The notes under the pieces: model-generated
What the model saw: the letters and a program-made list of their open reading frames with translations, nothing else
The model's database searches: none
Told to the model about the DNA's origin: nothing
Assembly (NCBI RefSeq): GCF_000982955.1
Contig: NZ_KQ058725.1
Location: 1-36,184, forward strand
DNA length: 36,184 nucleotides
Source: Micromonospora sp. HK10
GTDB lineage: Bacteria > Actinomycetota > Actinomycetes > Mycobacteriales > Micromonosporaceae
Direction of reading: 5' to 3'
Shown here: positions 15,949 to 28,394 of the stretch, piece by piece
Layout of the letters: the number at the start of each line of letters is the position of its first letter
Numbering within the stretch: position 1 is the stretch's first letter
Position numbers and translations under genes: made by a program

Positions 15949-17328
15949 TCAGCTGGCCGTGGACAGCACCTGGTTGACCTTGTCCTCAGCCGTCTTGAGC
16001 AGCGCGTCGATGTTCGCGTTCGGGTTCGTCAGCACCCCGGACATCGCGGCGTCGAGCACCGCGTAGATCGCCTGCGCGTTGCGCGGCTCACCCTTGATCG
16101 GCACCGGGTTCGCCTCGAAGATCGCGAAGTTGGCGGTGTCGACGTTCGCGTTCGCCTTCCGCAGCTCGAGTTCCTGCTTCTGCGCGTCGCTGCCGTTGGC
16201 GAACAGCAACGGCTGGGGCAGGCCCACCGGGTAGTTCTGCGGCTTGGCCCGCACGTAGTCGAACTGGCCCTTGCCGGGCGTCAGTTTCTGGTACGCGATC
16301 CACTTCAGGCCGGCCTTGACCTGCTCGGGGGTGAGGCCCTTCTTGAAGAAGTAGCCTTCGCCGCCACCGAGCGTCCCCTTTGCCGGGCCGTCCTGGCCGG
16401 GCAGCGGCGCCATCGCCCAGTCCTGGAACTTGCCCTGGAACTGGCTGACGATCGCCTGGGTGGTGTCCGGAGCGCCGATGAACATGCCGACCTTGCCCGC
16501 GCCGGCGTTGGTCAGCAGGTCGCCCCACTGGAGCAGCTGGCGGCTGCCCATGCTGTTGTCGCCGTACCGCATGTCCTTGAGGTTCTGCAGGACCTGCTTG
16601 CCCATGGCGTTGTTGAAGTCGGCCTTCTTGCCGTCCTCGGTGAGCACCCGGCCGCCCTGAGAGTAGAGCAGGGAGGTGAAGTGCCACCCGCCGGTGTTGC
16701 CGGCGCTGTACTCGGAGTAGCCGGCGATGCCGTTGCCCAGGGCGGCGATCTTCTTGGCCGCGTCCCGGACCTCCGCCCAGGTCTTGGGCGGGTTGTTCGC
16801 GTCGAGGCCGGCCCGCTGGAACAGGACCTTGTTGTAGACCAGGCCCATCGAGTAGTTCTTCACCGGGACGGCGTAGAGCTTGCCGCCGTCGGTGAAGACC
16901 TCCTTGAGCGCGGGGTCGACGCTGTCCCAGGTCGGGATGGTGTCCTTGGTGGCGTACTCGGTGATGTCCATGGCCTGGCCGGAGTCCAGCACCTGCTGGA
17001 GATCGGTCATGTACCCGTAGAACACGTCGGTCACGGTGCCGCCGGCGAGGCGGGCGGTGAAGTCCGGCGGGTTGTTGCACTGCTCGCCGACGCTGACGCT
17101 CTTGATGACGATGTTCGGGTTCTGCTTCTGGAACTCGGCGACGTCGTCGTTCCAGTTCTTCAGCAGCTCCTTCTGGGCGCCGACCGGCTGGCAGTCGACC
17201 GTGATGGTGACCTTGCCGCTGGCGTCCTTCGCCGGTTCGTCGCTCTTCGTGGAGCAAGCCGCGAGGCTGAGCCCCAGGCCGGCCACGAGCGCTAGCGCCG
17301 CAGCCTTCCGGTACTGCGGTACGGACAT
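15949..17328 (-). CDS. Extracellular sugar-binding lipoprotein of ABC importer
   Basis: A 459-residue family 1 solute-binding protein. The signal peptide ends in the lipobox LAAC with Cys25, so the mature protein is lipid-anchored outside the membrane. The mature region begins DEPAKDASGKVTITVDC and has the two-lobe binding-protein features, including VYNKVLFQRAGLDANNPPKT (conserved hinge region) and NGIAGYSEY. It delivers an oligosaccharide to the two permeases encoded downstream. The neighbouring GH13 and GH87-like enzymes point to an alpha-gluco-oligosaccharide; this is inference. The ATG (17326-17328) is preceded by GAAGGGA. The gene has its own promoter about 140 bases upstream, after the lacI terminator. 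Confidence 0.95.
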   Translation of the reverse strand: MSVPQYRKAAALALVAGLGLSLAACSTKSDEPAKDASGKVTITVDCQPVGAQKELLKNWNDDVAEFQKQNPNIVIKSVSVGEQCNNPPDFTARLAGGTVTDVFYGYMTDLQQVLDSGQAMDITEYATKDTIPTWDSVDPALKEVFTDGGKLYAVPVKNYSMGLVYNKVLFQRAGLDANNPPKTWAEVRDAAKKIAALGNGIAGYSEYSAGNTGGWHFTSLLYSQGGRVLTEDGKKADFNNAMGKQVLQNLKDMRYGDNSMGSRQLLQWGDLLTNAGAGKVGMFIGAPDTTQAIVSQFQGKFQDWAMAPLPGQDGPAKGTLGGGEGYFFKKGLTPEQVKAGLKWIAYQKLTPGKGQFDYVRAKPQNYPVGLPQPLLFANGSDAQKQELELRKANANVDTANFAIFEANPVPIKGEPRNAQAIYAVLDAAMSGVLTNPNANIDALLKTAEDKVNQVLSTAS

Positions 17329-17466
17329 CTGTCCATCCCTTCGGGAACGGGTGTATCCACGGCCTTCGCTGATCTGCGGTGAACGTCACCGCGGGGATGC
17401 CGGTCGAGCCGCATCCGCCGCCGGACCTGTCCCCGGTGGAGCGTCGGGGCAGGTGTGAGTGGAGTC

Positions 17467-17495
17467 ACCGTAGCTATGCGAACTGACTTCCGCAA
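17467..17495 (-). promoter_or_regulatory. Promoter of the sugar-ABC operon
   Basis: On the minus strand, -35 TTGCGG (17490-17495), a 17-base spacer and -10 TACGGT (17467-17472). The -35 overlaps CCTTGCGG, similar to the CCTTGCAAG site before lacI. The leader to the ATG would be about 132 bases; I see no riboswitch in it. Confidence 0.6.
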
Positions 17496-17497
17496 GG

Positions 17498-17516
17498 TTT
17501 CGATCGTGTAGCGAAA
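17498..17516. promoter_or_regulatory. Inverted repeat TTTCG-N9-CGAAA upstream of the ABC promoter
   Basis: Perfect 5-bp arms at 17498-17502 and 17512-17516 lie just upstream of the -35 box. It may be a regulator site, possibly for the adjacent LacI protein. Confidence 0.35.
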
Positions 17517-17588
17517 GAATGCGACCGGCAGTCGGAAGAGAGTGACCGATCCCGCTTCGACGATCGGAGGGCAGGCGGTCGCCGGGCA

Positions 17589-17627
17589 CGAAAACGGCCG
17601 CCGACCGCGGTTCGCGGTCGGCGGCCG
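17589..17627 (-). terminator. Intrinsic terminator of lacI
   Basis: A perfect 15-bp GC stem (17595-17609 with 17613-17627), a 3-base loop and a TTTT run on the minus strand, starting 9 bases after the lacI stop. It separates lacI from the importer operon. Confidence 0.93.
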
Positions 17628-17636
17628 GGGACGGGT

Positions 17637-18635
17637 TCAGCGCGGCACGGGCGCCGTGGAGCCGCGCACCACCAGCTCGGGTTCGAAGAGCAGCTCGTCG
17701 TGGAGCACGCCGGCCCCTTCGATCTGGGTGACCAGCAGGTCCACCGCGGCCTGCCCCATCGTCTCGATCGGCTGGCGCACCGTGGTCAGCGGCGGGTCGG
17801 TGCAGGTCATGAAGGCGGAGTCGTCGAAGCCCACCACGGAGACGTCGGTCGGCACCACGCGCCCGAGCCGCCGGGCGGCCCGGATCGCGCCCAGGGCCAG
17901 CACGTCACTGGCGCAGATGATGCCGGTGACGCCGCGCTCCACCAGCTTGGTGGCGGCCACCCGGGCGCCCTCCATGGAGAAGCTGGAACGCTCGACGAAC
18001 TCCGGGCCGTCGGCCCAGCCCGCAACCCGCACCATGGCGTCCAGCTTGCGCCGGGACGGCACGTGCCCCTCCGGGCCGAGCACCATGCCGATCCGGTCGT
18101 GCCCGAGCGAGCGCAGGTGCCCGTACGCCTGCTCCACCGCCACCGCGTCGTCGGTGGAGACCCGGGGGAAGCCCAGTTCGTCCACGCCCGCGTTGACCAG
18201 GACCACGGGCAGGCCACGGTCGGTCAGCCGGCGATAGTGCTCGTGCGCGGCGTCAGCCAGCGCGTACGACCCGCCCGCGAAGATCACCCCGGAGACCTGG
18301 TGGTCGAGGAGCATCTCCACGTAGTCCGATTCGGAGACCCCGCCGATCGTGCGGGCGCAGAGCGCCGGGGTGAACCCGCGCTGGGCGAGCGAGCCGGTGA
18401 CCACCTCGGCGAGGGCCGGGAAGATCGGGTTCTGCAGCTCGGGCAGGACGAGGCCGACCAGGCGGGCGCGCTCGCCCCGCAGCTTCGTGGGGCGCTCGTA
18501 GCCGAGCACGTCGAGCGCGGTCAGCACGGCCGTCCGGGTCGCCGCCGACACGCCGCCGCGGCCGTTGAGCACCCGGCTCACGGTCGCCTCGCTGACGCCC
18601 GCCTTGCGGGCCACCTCCGTCAACCGTTTCGTCAC
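17637..18635 (-). CDS. LacI-family transcriptional repressor
   Basis: A 332-residue repressor. The helix-turn-helix LTEVARKAGVSEATVSRVLN (4-23) is followed by the hinge helix and a periplasmic-binding-protein-like ligand domain (ARLVGLVLPELQNPIFPALA; VVGFDDS; PLTTVRQPIETMGQAAVDLL). The GTG at 18633-18635 starts the HTH at the normal place and is preceded at 6 bases by TACGAT (18642-18647), so the mRNA is probably leaderless; the open frame upstream is chance. It lies upstream of the sugar importer and GH13 genes and divergent from the GH87-like gene, and should repress them until an oligosaccharide binds. The palindrome CTTGCAAG in its own promoter may be its operator. Confidence 0.94.
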   Translation of the reverse strand: MTKRLTEVARKAGVSEATVSRVLNGRGGVSAATRTAVLTALDVLGYERPTKLRGERARLVGLVLPELQNPIFPALAEVVTGSLAQRGFTPALCARTIGGVSESDYVEMLLDHQVSGVIFAGGSYALADAAHEHYRRLTDRGLPVVLVNAGVDELGFPRVSTDDAVAVEQAYGHLRSLGHDRIGMVLGPEGHVPSRRKLDAMVRVAGWADGPEFVERSSFSMEGARVAATKLVERGVTGIICASDVLALGAIRAARRLGRVVPTDVSVVGFDDSAFMTCTDPPLTTVRQPIETMGQAAVDLLVTQIEGAGVLHDELLFEPELVVRGSTAPVPR

Positions 18636-18656
18636 CGCGGCATCGTACGTCGTGGC

Positions 18657-18664
18657 CTTGCAAG
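18657..18664. promoter_or_regulatory. Candidate LacI operator CTTGCAAG
   Basis: A perfect 8-bp palindrome lies 10 bases upstream of the lacI -10 box, in the spacer of its promoter. A near copy (CCTTGCGG on the minus strand) covers the -35 box of the importer operon. Confidence 0.45.
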
Positions 18665-18770
18665 AAATGAACAGCGACGGGGTCGGGCGGGCCGCGCCCG
18701 GGCCAACCGGCCCGGTACCGGGCGCCGCGACCACCCATCGAGCGACAGAAAGATCTGAACAGCTAGGCGC

Positions 18771-18800
18771 TTGAATATCGACAATCTCCGGGAATAACAT
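18771..18800 (+). promoter_or_regulatory. Promoter of the GH87-like gene
   Basis: TTGAAT (18771-18776), an 18-base spacer and TAACAT (18795-18800) on the plus strand. The leader would be about 77 bases. The region is AT-rich relative to its surroundings. Confidence 0.45.
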
Positions 18801-18883
18801 GAGGCACCCTCCGGCGGGGCGCGCCCGCACCCCGCGCCGAGGCCACCACCGTCTTCCCCCCGTCCCGGAAAGTGGGTGGTCCC

Positions 18884-20911
18884 ATGCAGCGGAGCGCGGC
18901 GGGCCGTCGCCCGTCGGTGCCGACCGTCCGGATCGTCGCGGCGGCGGGCGCCGCCCTCGCGCTGGCCGTACCGGCCGGGACCGCCGCCGAGGCGGCCGGC
19001 CCCGCCGGACCGGCCCCCGTGACCACCCGGGCCGGCCTCGACCCCGCGCTGGTCGCCGGACGCGGCGCCAGCGTCGACTTCGTCGAGCAGGAGGCCGAGC
19101 ACGCGCGCACCACCGGCACCGTGATCGGCCCGGACCGGGCCGCCTACACGCTGGCCGGCGAGGCGTCCGGCCGGCGCGCCGTACGCCTCTCCCCCGGCCA
19201 GTACGTCGAGTTCACGCTCCCGGCGACGACCGACGCGCTCACCGTCCGGTACAGCATCCCCGACGCACCCGGCGGAGGCGGCATCACCGCGCCGTTGCAG
19301 GTGCGCGTCGGCCGCGAACCGGTCCGCACCATGACGCTCACCTCGCAGTACGCCTGGTTGTACAACCAGTACCCGTTCACCAACGACCCGGCCGCCGACC
19401 TGTTGCACCCCGACTGGTGGATCACCGAGTGCGGCTGCGTGCCGGCCGCCACCACGCCGGCGCCCACCATCACCCGGCCGTTCCGACCGCACCACTTCTA
19501 CGACGAGCAGCGGCTGCTGCTGGGACGCCCGCACCGGGCCGGCGAGGTGGTCCGGCTGACCGCGCCCGCGGGCACCGCCGCGGCGTGGACCGTGATCGAC
19601 CTGCTCGACTCGCACCGGGTCGGCCCGCCCCGGGTGGTGCCCGGCGCGGTGAACGTGCTGGCCTTCGGCGCCGACCCGTCGGGGCGGCGGGAATCCGCCG
19701 ACGCGTTCGACCGGGCCGTGGCGTACGCCCGCCGGGCGCACCGCACGCTCTACCTGCCGCCGGGGACCTACCAGGTGAACCGGCACATCGTGGTCGACGA
19801 CGTGAGCATCGCGGGCGCCGGCAGCTGGTACACGGTCATCCGGGGCCGCGAGGTGGCCCTGGACACCCCGGCCCCGGACGGGTCGGTGCACACCGGTGTC
19901 GGCTTCTACGGCCGGGACGCCGCCGACGGCGGCAGCAGCGACGTGCACCTCTCCGGCTTCGCCGTCGAGGGCGACGTGCGGGAACGGGTCGACACCGACC
20001 AGGTCAACGGTGTCGGCGGCGCGTTCAACCACTCCACCATCGACGGTCTCTACCTGCATCACACGAAGGTCGGCATGTGGTTCGACGGGCCGATGACCGA
20101 CCTGCGGGTGACCCGCACGGTCATCGCCGACCAGATCGCCGACGGCCTCAACTTCCACACCGGGGTCACCCATTCCTCGGTCTCGCACACCTTCGTGCGC
20201 AACACCGGTGACGACGGGCTAGCCATGTGGTCGGAGAAGACCGGCAACGCCGGGAACACCTTCGACCACAACACCGTGCAGTCGCCGGTCCTGGCCAACG
20301 GCATCGCCCTCTACGGCGGCACCGACACCACGGTCTCGCACAACCTGGTCGCCGACCCGGTCCGCGAGGGCAGCGCCATCCAGGTCAGCTCCCGGTTCGG
20401 CGCCGAGCCGTTCGCCGGCCAGCTGCGGATCACCGACAACACCACGGTCCGGGCCGGCACGTACGAGCTGAACTGGAACATCGGCCTCGGCGCGATCTGG
20501 TTCTACGCCCTGGACCGCAGCATCGACGCCGACATCCAGGTGGTCGGCGACGCCTTCCTCGACAACACCTACAACGCGATCATGCTGGTCAGCGACTGGC
20601 CGGTGAAGGACAGCTACTCGATCAGCAACGTGCACTTCCGGGACATCCGGGTCGACGGCACCGGCACCTCGGTGGTGAGCGCCCGTACCGCCGGCTCGGC
20701 GTCGTTCGCCGACGTGGACGCCCGCAACGTCGGCGCGGTGGGCGTCAACAACTGCGGCTCGTTCCACTTCACCCCCGCCGGGTCGGAGTTCAACCTCACC
20801 GACCTCGGCGGCAACGACGGCGGCTGGCTCGCCCCGTGGCTGCTGCCCAACACCATCACCTGCGACGACCGGCCGCCGGTCGTGCCGCCGCCCGCCCCCG
20901 CGCCGTGGTGA
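18884..20911 (+). CDS. Secreted beta-helix glucanase, GH87-like (mycodextranase/alpha-1,3-glucanase type)
   Basis: A 675-residue secreted protein. The signal peptide covers about residues 1-38. Residues 60-245 look like a CBM35-type beta-sandwich (YTLAGEASGRRAVRLSPGQY, then YVEFTLPATTDALTVRYSIP). Residues 255-650 form a right-handed beta-helix starting VLAFGADPSG. FVRNTGDDGLAMWSE, with Asp443-Asp444, and the following NTVQSPVLANGIALYGG resemble GH87 alpha-1,3-glucanases and mycodextranases, which use a cluster of aspartates. A polygalacturonase- or pectate-lyase-like activity is the alternative. It is divergent from lacI with a shared 248-base control region and next to an alpha-glucosidase operon, supporting an alpha-glucan substrate. 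ATG 18884 is preferred to the GTG at 18872 because it leads directly into the basic signal-peptide start. Confidence 0.72.
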   Translation: MQRSAAGRRPSVPTVRIVAAAGAALALAVPAGTAAEAAGPAGPAPVTTRAGLDPALVAGRGASVDFVEQEAEHARTTGTVIGPDRAAYTLAGEASGRRAVRLSPGQYVEFTLPATTDALTVRYSIPDAPGGGGITAPLQVRVGREPVRTMTLTSQYAWLYNQYPFTNDPAADLLHPDWWITECGCVPAATTPAPTITRPFRPHHFYDEQRLLLGRPHRAGEVVRLTAPAGTAAAWTVIDLLDSHRVGPPRVVPGAVNVLAFGADPSGRRESADAFDRAVAYARRAHRTLYLPPGTYQVNRHIVVDDVSIAGAGSWYTVIRGREVALDTPAPDGSVHTGVGFYGRDAADGGSSDVHLSGFAVEGDVRERVDTDQVNGVGGAFNHSTIDGLYLHHTKVGMWFDGPMTDLRVTRTVIADQIADGLNFHTGVTHSSVSHTFVRNTGDDGLAMWSEKTGNAGNTFDHNTVQSPVLANGIALYGGTDTTVSHNLVADPVREGSAIQVSSRFGAEPFAGQLRITDNTTVRAGTYELNWNIGLGAIWFYALDRSIDADIQVVGDAFLDNTYNAIMLVSDWPVKDSYSISNVHFRDIRVDGTGTSVVSARTAGSASFADVDARNVGAVGVNNCGSFHFTPAGSEFNLTDLGGNDGGWLAPWLLPNTITCDDRPPVVPPPAPAPW

Positions 20912-20927
20912 GCTGACCCGCGTACGG

Positions 20928-20951
20928 CCCGGCGGGCGGTCGCCCGCCGGG
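20928..20951. terminator. Bidirectional terminator hairpin
   Basis: CCCGGCGGGC (20928-20937) pairs with GCCCGCCGGG (20942-20951) across a 4-base loop, between the converging ends of the GH87-like and histidine kinase genes. Confidence 0.75.
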
Positions 20952-20971
20952 TCGGGCCGGCCCGGTCCGGG

Positions 20972-25498
<4,527 letters not shown>

Positions 25499-25660
25499 TA
25501 CCGCCTTCGAAACTGACAGCCGAGCGACGGATGGCCCCCGGCAACGATTGCACCCGCGCAAGTATGCACAAGCCCGGCCCGCGCCGCTGGACGGCAGGTC
25601 GGGTGGGTCGGGCGAGGGCCGGCGGGCCGGCGGGCCGGCGGGGCGAGCGGGCTGCCGGGC

Positions 25661-25758
25661 GGGTAGGGCCCTCGGGGCGGGTAGGCCCCGGGCGGGTAGG
25701 GCCCTCGGGGCGGGTAGGCCCCCGGGCGGGTAGCGGGCCGGGCCCTTCGGGCGGGTGG
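25661..25758. repeat. 33-bp tandem repeat, about three copies
   Basis: GGGTAGGGCC-type units start at 25661, 25694 and 25728, each built of two similar halves (GGGTAGG). They lie in the 376-base gap between the kinase start and the sigma factor end, between the sigma terminator and the kinase promoter region. No gene is seen in the gap. Confidence 0.75.
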
Positions 25759-25764
25759 ACAGAA

Positions 25765-25800
25765 ACGCACCGCCACCGGAGGGAGCCGGTGGCGGTGCGT
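25765..25800 (-). terminator. Terminator of the sigma factor gene
   Basis: A perfect 15-bp stem (25765-25779 with 25786-25800) and a 6-base loop, followed on the minus strand by TTTCT. It lies 74 bases after the sigma gene stop. Confidence 0.85.
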
Positions 25801-25874
25801 GGGGCCCGGGGCGCGGCGGTGGCGCGCGCCGGACCGGACGGCCGGTGCCGGGCGGCTGGTCCGCCCGGGGTGGA

Positions 25875-26684
25875 TCAGGCCTCGGTGAGCTGGCCGCGCA
25901 GCTTGGTCAGCGCGCGGGCGAGCAGCCGGGAGACGTGCATCTGGGACACGCCGACCCGGGCGGCGATCTCGCTCTGGGTCAGGTTGCCGTAGAAGCGCAG
26001 CGTGAGGATCTTCTGCTCCCGCTCGTCGAGGGTGGCCAGCGCGGGGCCGAGCGAGGCGCGCAGCTCGGCCAGCTCGTACTCGTTGTCCTCGGTGCCCAGG
26101 GTGTCGCCCAGCTCGGTGGCGCTGTCGCCGTCGCCGATCGGGGTGGAGAGCGAGACGGCGTTGTAGGCGCGGGCGCCCTCCAGGCCCTCGAGCACCTCTT
26201 CCTCGGTGATGTCGAGGTGGGCGGCGATGTCGGCGACGGTCGGCGCCCGGTTGAGGGTCTGGGTGAGGGTGCCGTTCGCCTCGGAGATGCGCAGCCGCAG
26301 CTCCTGGAGGCGGCGCGGGACCCGGATGTTCCAGGTGCGGTCGCGGAAGTGCCGCTTGATCTCGCCGAGGATGGTCGGGATGGCGAAGCCTGCGAAGTCC
26401 ACGCCCCGGGTGGCGTCGAACCGGTCCACCGCCTTGATCAGCCCGAGGGCGGCGGTCTGGGCCAGGTCGCCGGTCGGCTCGCCCCGGCCGCTGTAGCGGG
26501 CGGCGAGGTGGTTGGCCAGCGGCAGCCACGCCTCGATGACCTGGTTGCGCAGCGCCGGCCGCTCCGGGTGCCCCTCGGGCAGCGCGGCCAGGGCCGTGAT
26601 CAGCTCGCTGGCGCGGGTCTCCTCGCCGGTCGCCGCCGCACGGTGCGCCTCGGTGGTCGTCGGCGCGATGGTCGTCGTGGTCAT
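25875..26684 (-). CDS. SigB/SigF/SigG-type RNA polymerase sigma factor
   Basis: A 269-residue group 3 sigma-70 factor. Region 2 reads DLAQTAALGLIKAVDRFD then GVDFAGFAIPTILGEIKRHF (core binding and -10 recognition), region 3 includes ISEANGTLTQTLNRAPTVAD, and region 4 is LDEREQKILTLRFYGNLTQS then EIAARVGVSQMHVSRLL (-35 recognition). The 'TILGEIKRHFRD' stretch is typical of stress and development sigma factors of the SigB/SigF type, usually held by anti-sigma and anti-anti-sigma partners; no such partner is in this window. The ATG at 26682-26684 follows AGGAAGG; an upstream in-frame ATG has no ribosome-binding site. Confidence 0.93.
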   Translation of the reverse strand: MTTTTIAPTTTEAHRAAATGEETRASELITALAALPEGHPERPALRNQVIEAWLPLANHLAARYSGRGEPTGDLAQTAALGLIKAVDRFDATRGVDFAGFAIPTILGEIKRHFRDRTWNIRVPRRLQELRLRISEANGTLTQTLNRAPTVADIAAHLDITEEEVLEGLEGARAYNAVSLSTPIGDGDSATELGDTLGTEDNEYELAELRASLGPALATLDEREQKILTLRFYGNLTQSEIAARVGVSQMHVSRLLARALTKLRGQLTEA

Positions 26685-26710
26685 GCTGCCCTTCCTGTCC
26701 GAGGAGAACT

Positions 26711-26727
26711 GGTGCTCCCCAAGCACC
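26711..26727 (-). other. Small hairpin in the sigma factor mRNA leader
   Basis: GGTGCT (26711-26716) pairs with AGCACC (26722-26727) across a 5-base loop, inside the leader predicted from the promoter at 26741-26770. A role in translation or stability is possible but unproven. Confidence 0.35.
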
Positions 26728-26740
26728 GGTCGTGCCAGTC

Positions 26741-26770
26741 ACCCTAGACCAAAGGTTGCGCCCTAATCAA
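26741..26770 (-). promoter_or_regulatory. Promoter of the sigma factor gene
   Basis: On the minus strand, TTGATT (26765-26770), an 18-base spacer and TAGGGT (26741-26746). GGTTG/CAACC inverted repeats flank the -35. It looks like a housekeeping promoter, not the GTTT-GGGTA type that SigB-like factors use. Confidence 0.5.
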
Positions 26771-26927
26771 CCGAACGGACGATGGATATATCGCCCAATC
26801 GTTCTCAATCCGGGACGGCGAGCCCCCCGAGCCGGGCGACGTGGACCACAGCAGGGCTCTCCGGAACCACCCGAACGCCCGCGTCGCCGGGCCACCCCGG
26901 AGCCGGCGGTGGCCGTACCCTCGGCGG

Positions 26928-27425
26928 GTGGACCGGTGCGACGAGTGCGGCTTCGGCTATGCCACGGTGCCCGGCGCGGCGGTGCCGGAGTGGTTGCGCG
27001 GCCTCGGCGCGCGGTACGCGGCGGCGCTGGCCGCCGCGGCCGACCCGCGTCGGCGGCCGGCCGAAGGGGTGTGGTCGCCGCTGGAGTACACCTGCCACGT
27101 GCGGGACGTGCTCCGTGTCCAGGGCGAGCGGCTCGACCTGGCGCTGCGGGTCGACGCACCCGAGTTCGCGCCGATGGGGCGCGACGAGCGCGCCGTCACC
27201 GACCGGTACAACGAGCAGGAGCCGGCCGCCGTGCTCGGTGAGCTGAGCACCGCGGCCGAGGAACTGGCGGGCCGGTTCGCCGCGCTCGGCCCGGCGGAAC
27301 TCGCCCGCCCCGGGGTCTACCCGTGGCCCCGGCCGGAGGCCCGCACGCTGCTCTGGCTCGGCCGGCACACGGTTCACGAGGGCGAGCACCACCTGCTCGA
27401 CATCCGCCGCGGCGCCGGGACCTGA
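26928..27425 (+). CDS. DinB-family metal-binding protein
   Basis: A 165-residue four-helix protein of the DinB/mycothiol- or bacillithiol-transferase-like superfamily. WSPLEYTCHVRDV (His57) and RHTVHEGEHHLLDI (His150, His154) give the three-histidine metal site of the family. Many relatives are thiol-dependent transferases, but this one's reaction is unknown. An N-terminal CDECGF pair of cysteines could bind zinc. The GTG at 26928 lies 6 bases after TACCCT (26916-26921), with no Shine-Dalgarno, so the mRNA is probably leaderless; an open frame upstream is not conserved-looking. Its end lies 18 bases from the end of the convergent diiron oxygenase gene. Confidence 0.85.
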   Translation: MDRCDECGFGYATVPGAAVPEWLRGLGARYAAALAAAADPRRRPAEGVWSPLEYTCHVRDVLRVQGERLDLALRVDAPEFAPMGRDERAVTDRYNEQEPAAVLGELSTAAEELAGRFAALGPAELARPGVYPWPRPEARTLLWLGRHTVHEGEHHLLDIRRGAGT

Positions 27426-27443
27426 CCGGCCGCGCCGGGCGGC

Positions 27444-28346
27444 TCAGTCGCCGATCAACCCGGCCCGGCGCCAGAGCAGCCGGCCCGGGCCGGCCACCAG
27501 GCCCAGCTCGGTGAGGTGGTCGGCGATCCGCTGCGCGGACCAGCGCAGCGTCGCCTGCCAGTGCGGGTTCGCGCGGGCCGCGGCCCGGCCGACCTCGGGC
27601 GCGATGCCGACCGCCGCGTACGCCTGCGGGTGGACCAGGCGGCGGGTGATGGAGTACGCGGCCCGACCGATCACCAGCCGCGCGTAGCCGAGCGTGACCG
27701 GGCCGGCGGACTCGACCTGGCGGGCCAGTTCGTCCCGGGCGAAGCGGACGTGGCGCGCCTCCTCGACCACGTGGATCCGGGACACCATCCGGATCAGCGG
27801 CTGCAACGACTCGTCGGCCATGATCTCCCGCTGGAAGGCGTCGAGGATCTCCTCGGCGATGAGGATGGCCGCGTACATCTGCGGCCCGGTCGCGGTGGCC
27901 TTGAGCCAGCGGCCGAGCGCGTGGTCCACCCGGTCGGCACGGTAGACCGGACAGCCGGTCGCCTCGATGAGCCGGCCGAACATGATGGAGTGCCGGCACT
28001 CGTCGGCGACCTCGGTGAGCGCGTACTGGGCGTGCCGGCTGGTCGGGTCGGCGTCGTAGTAGTGCCGGATCAGCATCTGCATGAGGATCGTCTCGAACCA
28101 CAGCCCGGCGCTGGCCGCGCTGGCCACCTCGTGCTTGGTCAGCTCGATGCGCTGCGCCTCGCTGAGCCCCTCCCACAGGGCCGTGCCGTAGAGGCTGCTG
28201 CGCTGCGGCGGCAACCAGTACGCGTCGGGTCGGGGTGGCGCCGTCCAGTCGATGTCGACGGTGGGGTCGTAGCTGGTGCGCACCGAGGCGGTGAGCAGCC
28301 GGGTGGCGACGGCCTCGCGCGGGAAGCCGGTCGACGTGCCCTCCAT
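27444..28346 (-). CDS. AurF-like diiron oxygenase
   Basis: A 300-residue helical oxygenase related to AurF, the diiron p-aminobenzoate N-oxygenase. Likely iron ligands are present: Glu85 (or Glu73), Glu116 and His119 in DECRHS, Glu165/Glu166 in AEEILDA, and His192, Glu196 and His199 in HVVEEARHVRF. This fits the seven-ligand AurF pattern (E, E-x2-H, E, H-x3-E-x2-H). The family oxidises amines to nitro groups or hydroxylates other substrates; this substrate is unknown. The ATG 28344-28346 follows GGGGAGG; the frame upstream belongs to no gene. It is divergent from tetR and DUF4873, with a palindromic operator between them, so the TetR protein probably controls it. Confidence 0.87.
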   Translation of the reverse strand: MEGTSTGFPREAVATRLLTASVRTSYDPTVDIDWTAPPRPDAYWLPPQRSSLYGTALWEGLSEAQRIELTKHEVASAASAGLWFETILMQMLIRHYYDADPTSRHAQYALTEVADECRHSIMFGRLIEATGCPVYRADRVDHALGRWLKATATGPQMYAAILIAEEILDAFQREIMADESLQPLIRMVSRIHVVEEARHVRFARDELARQVESAGPVTLGYARLVIGRAAYSITRRLVHPQAYAAVGIAPEVGRAAARANPHWQATLRWSAQRIADHLTELGLVAGPGRLLWRRAGLIGD

Positions 28347-28362
28347 GGCCCCTCCCCATTGA

Positions 28363-28385
28363 CGTAACTTCGGGTAACTGTTACG
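28363..28385. promoter_or_regulatory. Candidate TetR operator
   Basis: CGTAAC (28363-28368) and GTTACG (28380-28385) form a perfect inverted repeat with an 11-base spacer. A nested GTAAC-T-GTTAC lies at 28374-28384. It fills the 48-base gap between the divergent diiron oxygenase and tetR genes, so one bound dimer could block both. Confidence 0.7.
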
Positions 28386-28394
28386 AGTGGTAGC

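Noticed and set aside
18799..18883. Small upstream gene from ATG 18800 in the GH87-like leader
   Set aside because: The frame runs on through the GH87-like gene out of phase, lacks a ribosome-binding site and looks like a shadow.
25499..25760. Small protein genes in the gap between kinase and sigma factor
   Set aside because: Open frames here consist of repeat-derived Gly/Arg/Pro strings and lack start signals.
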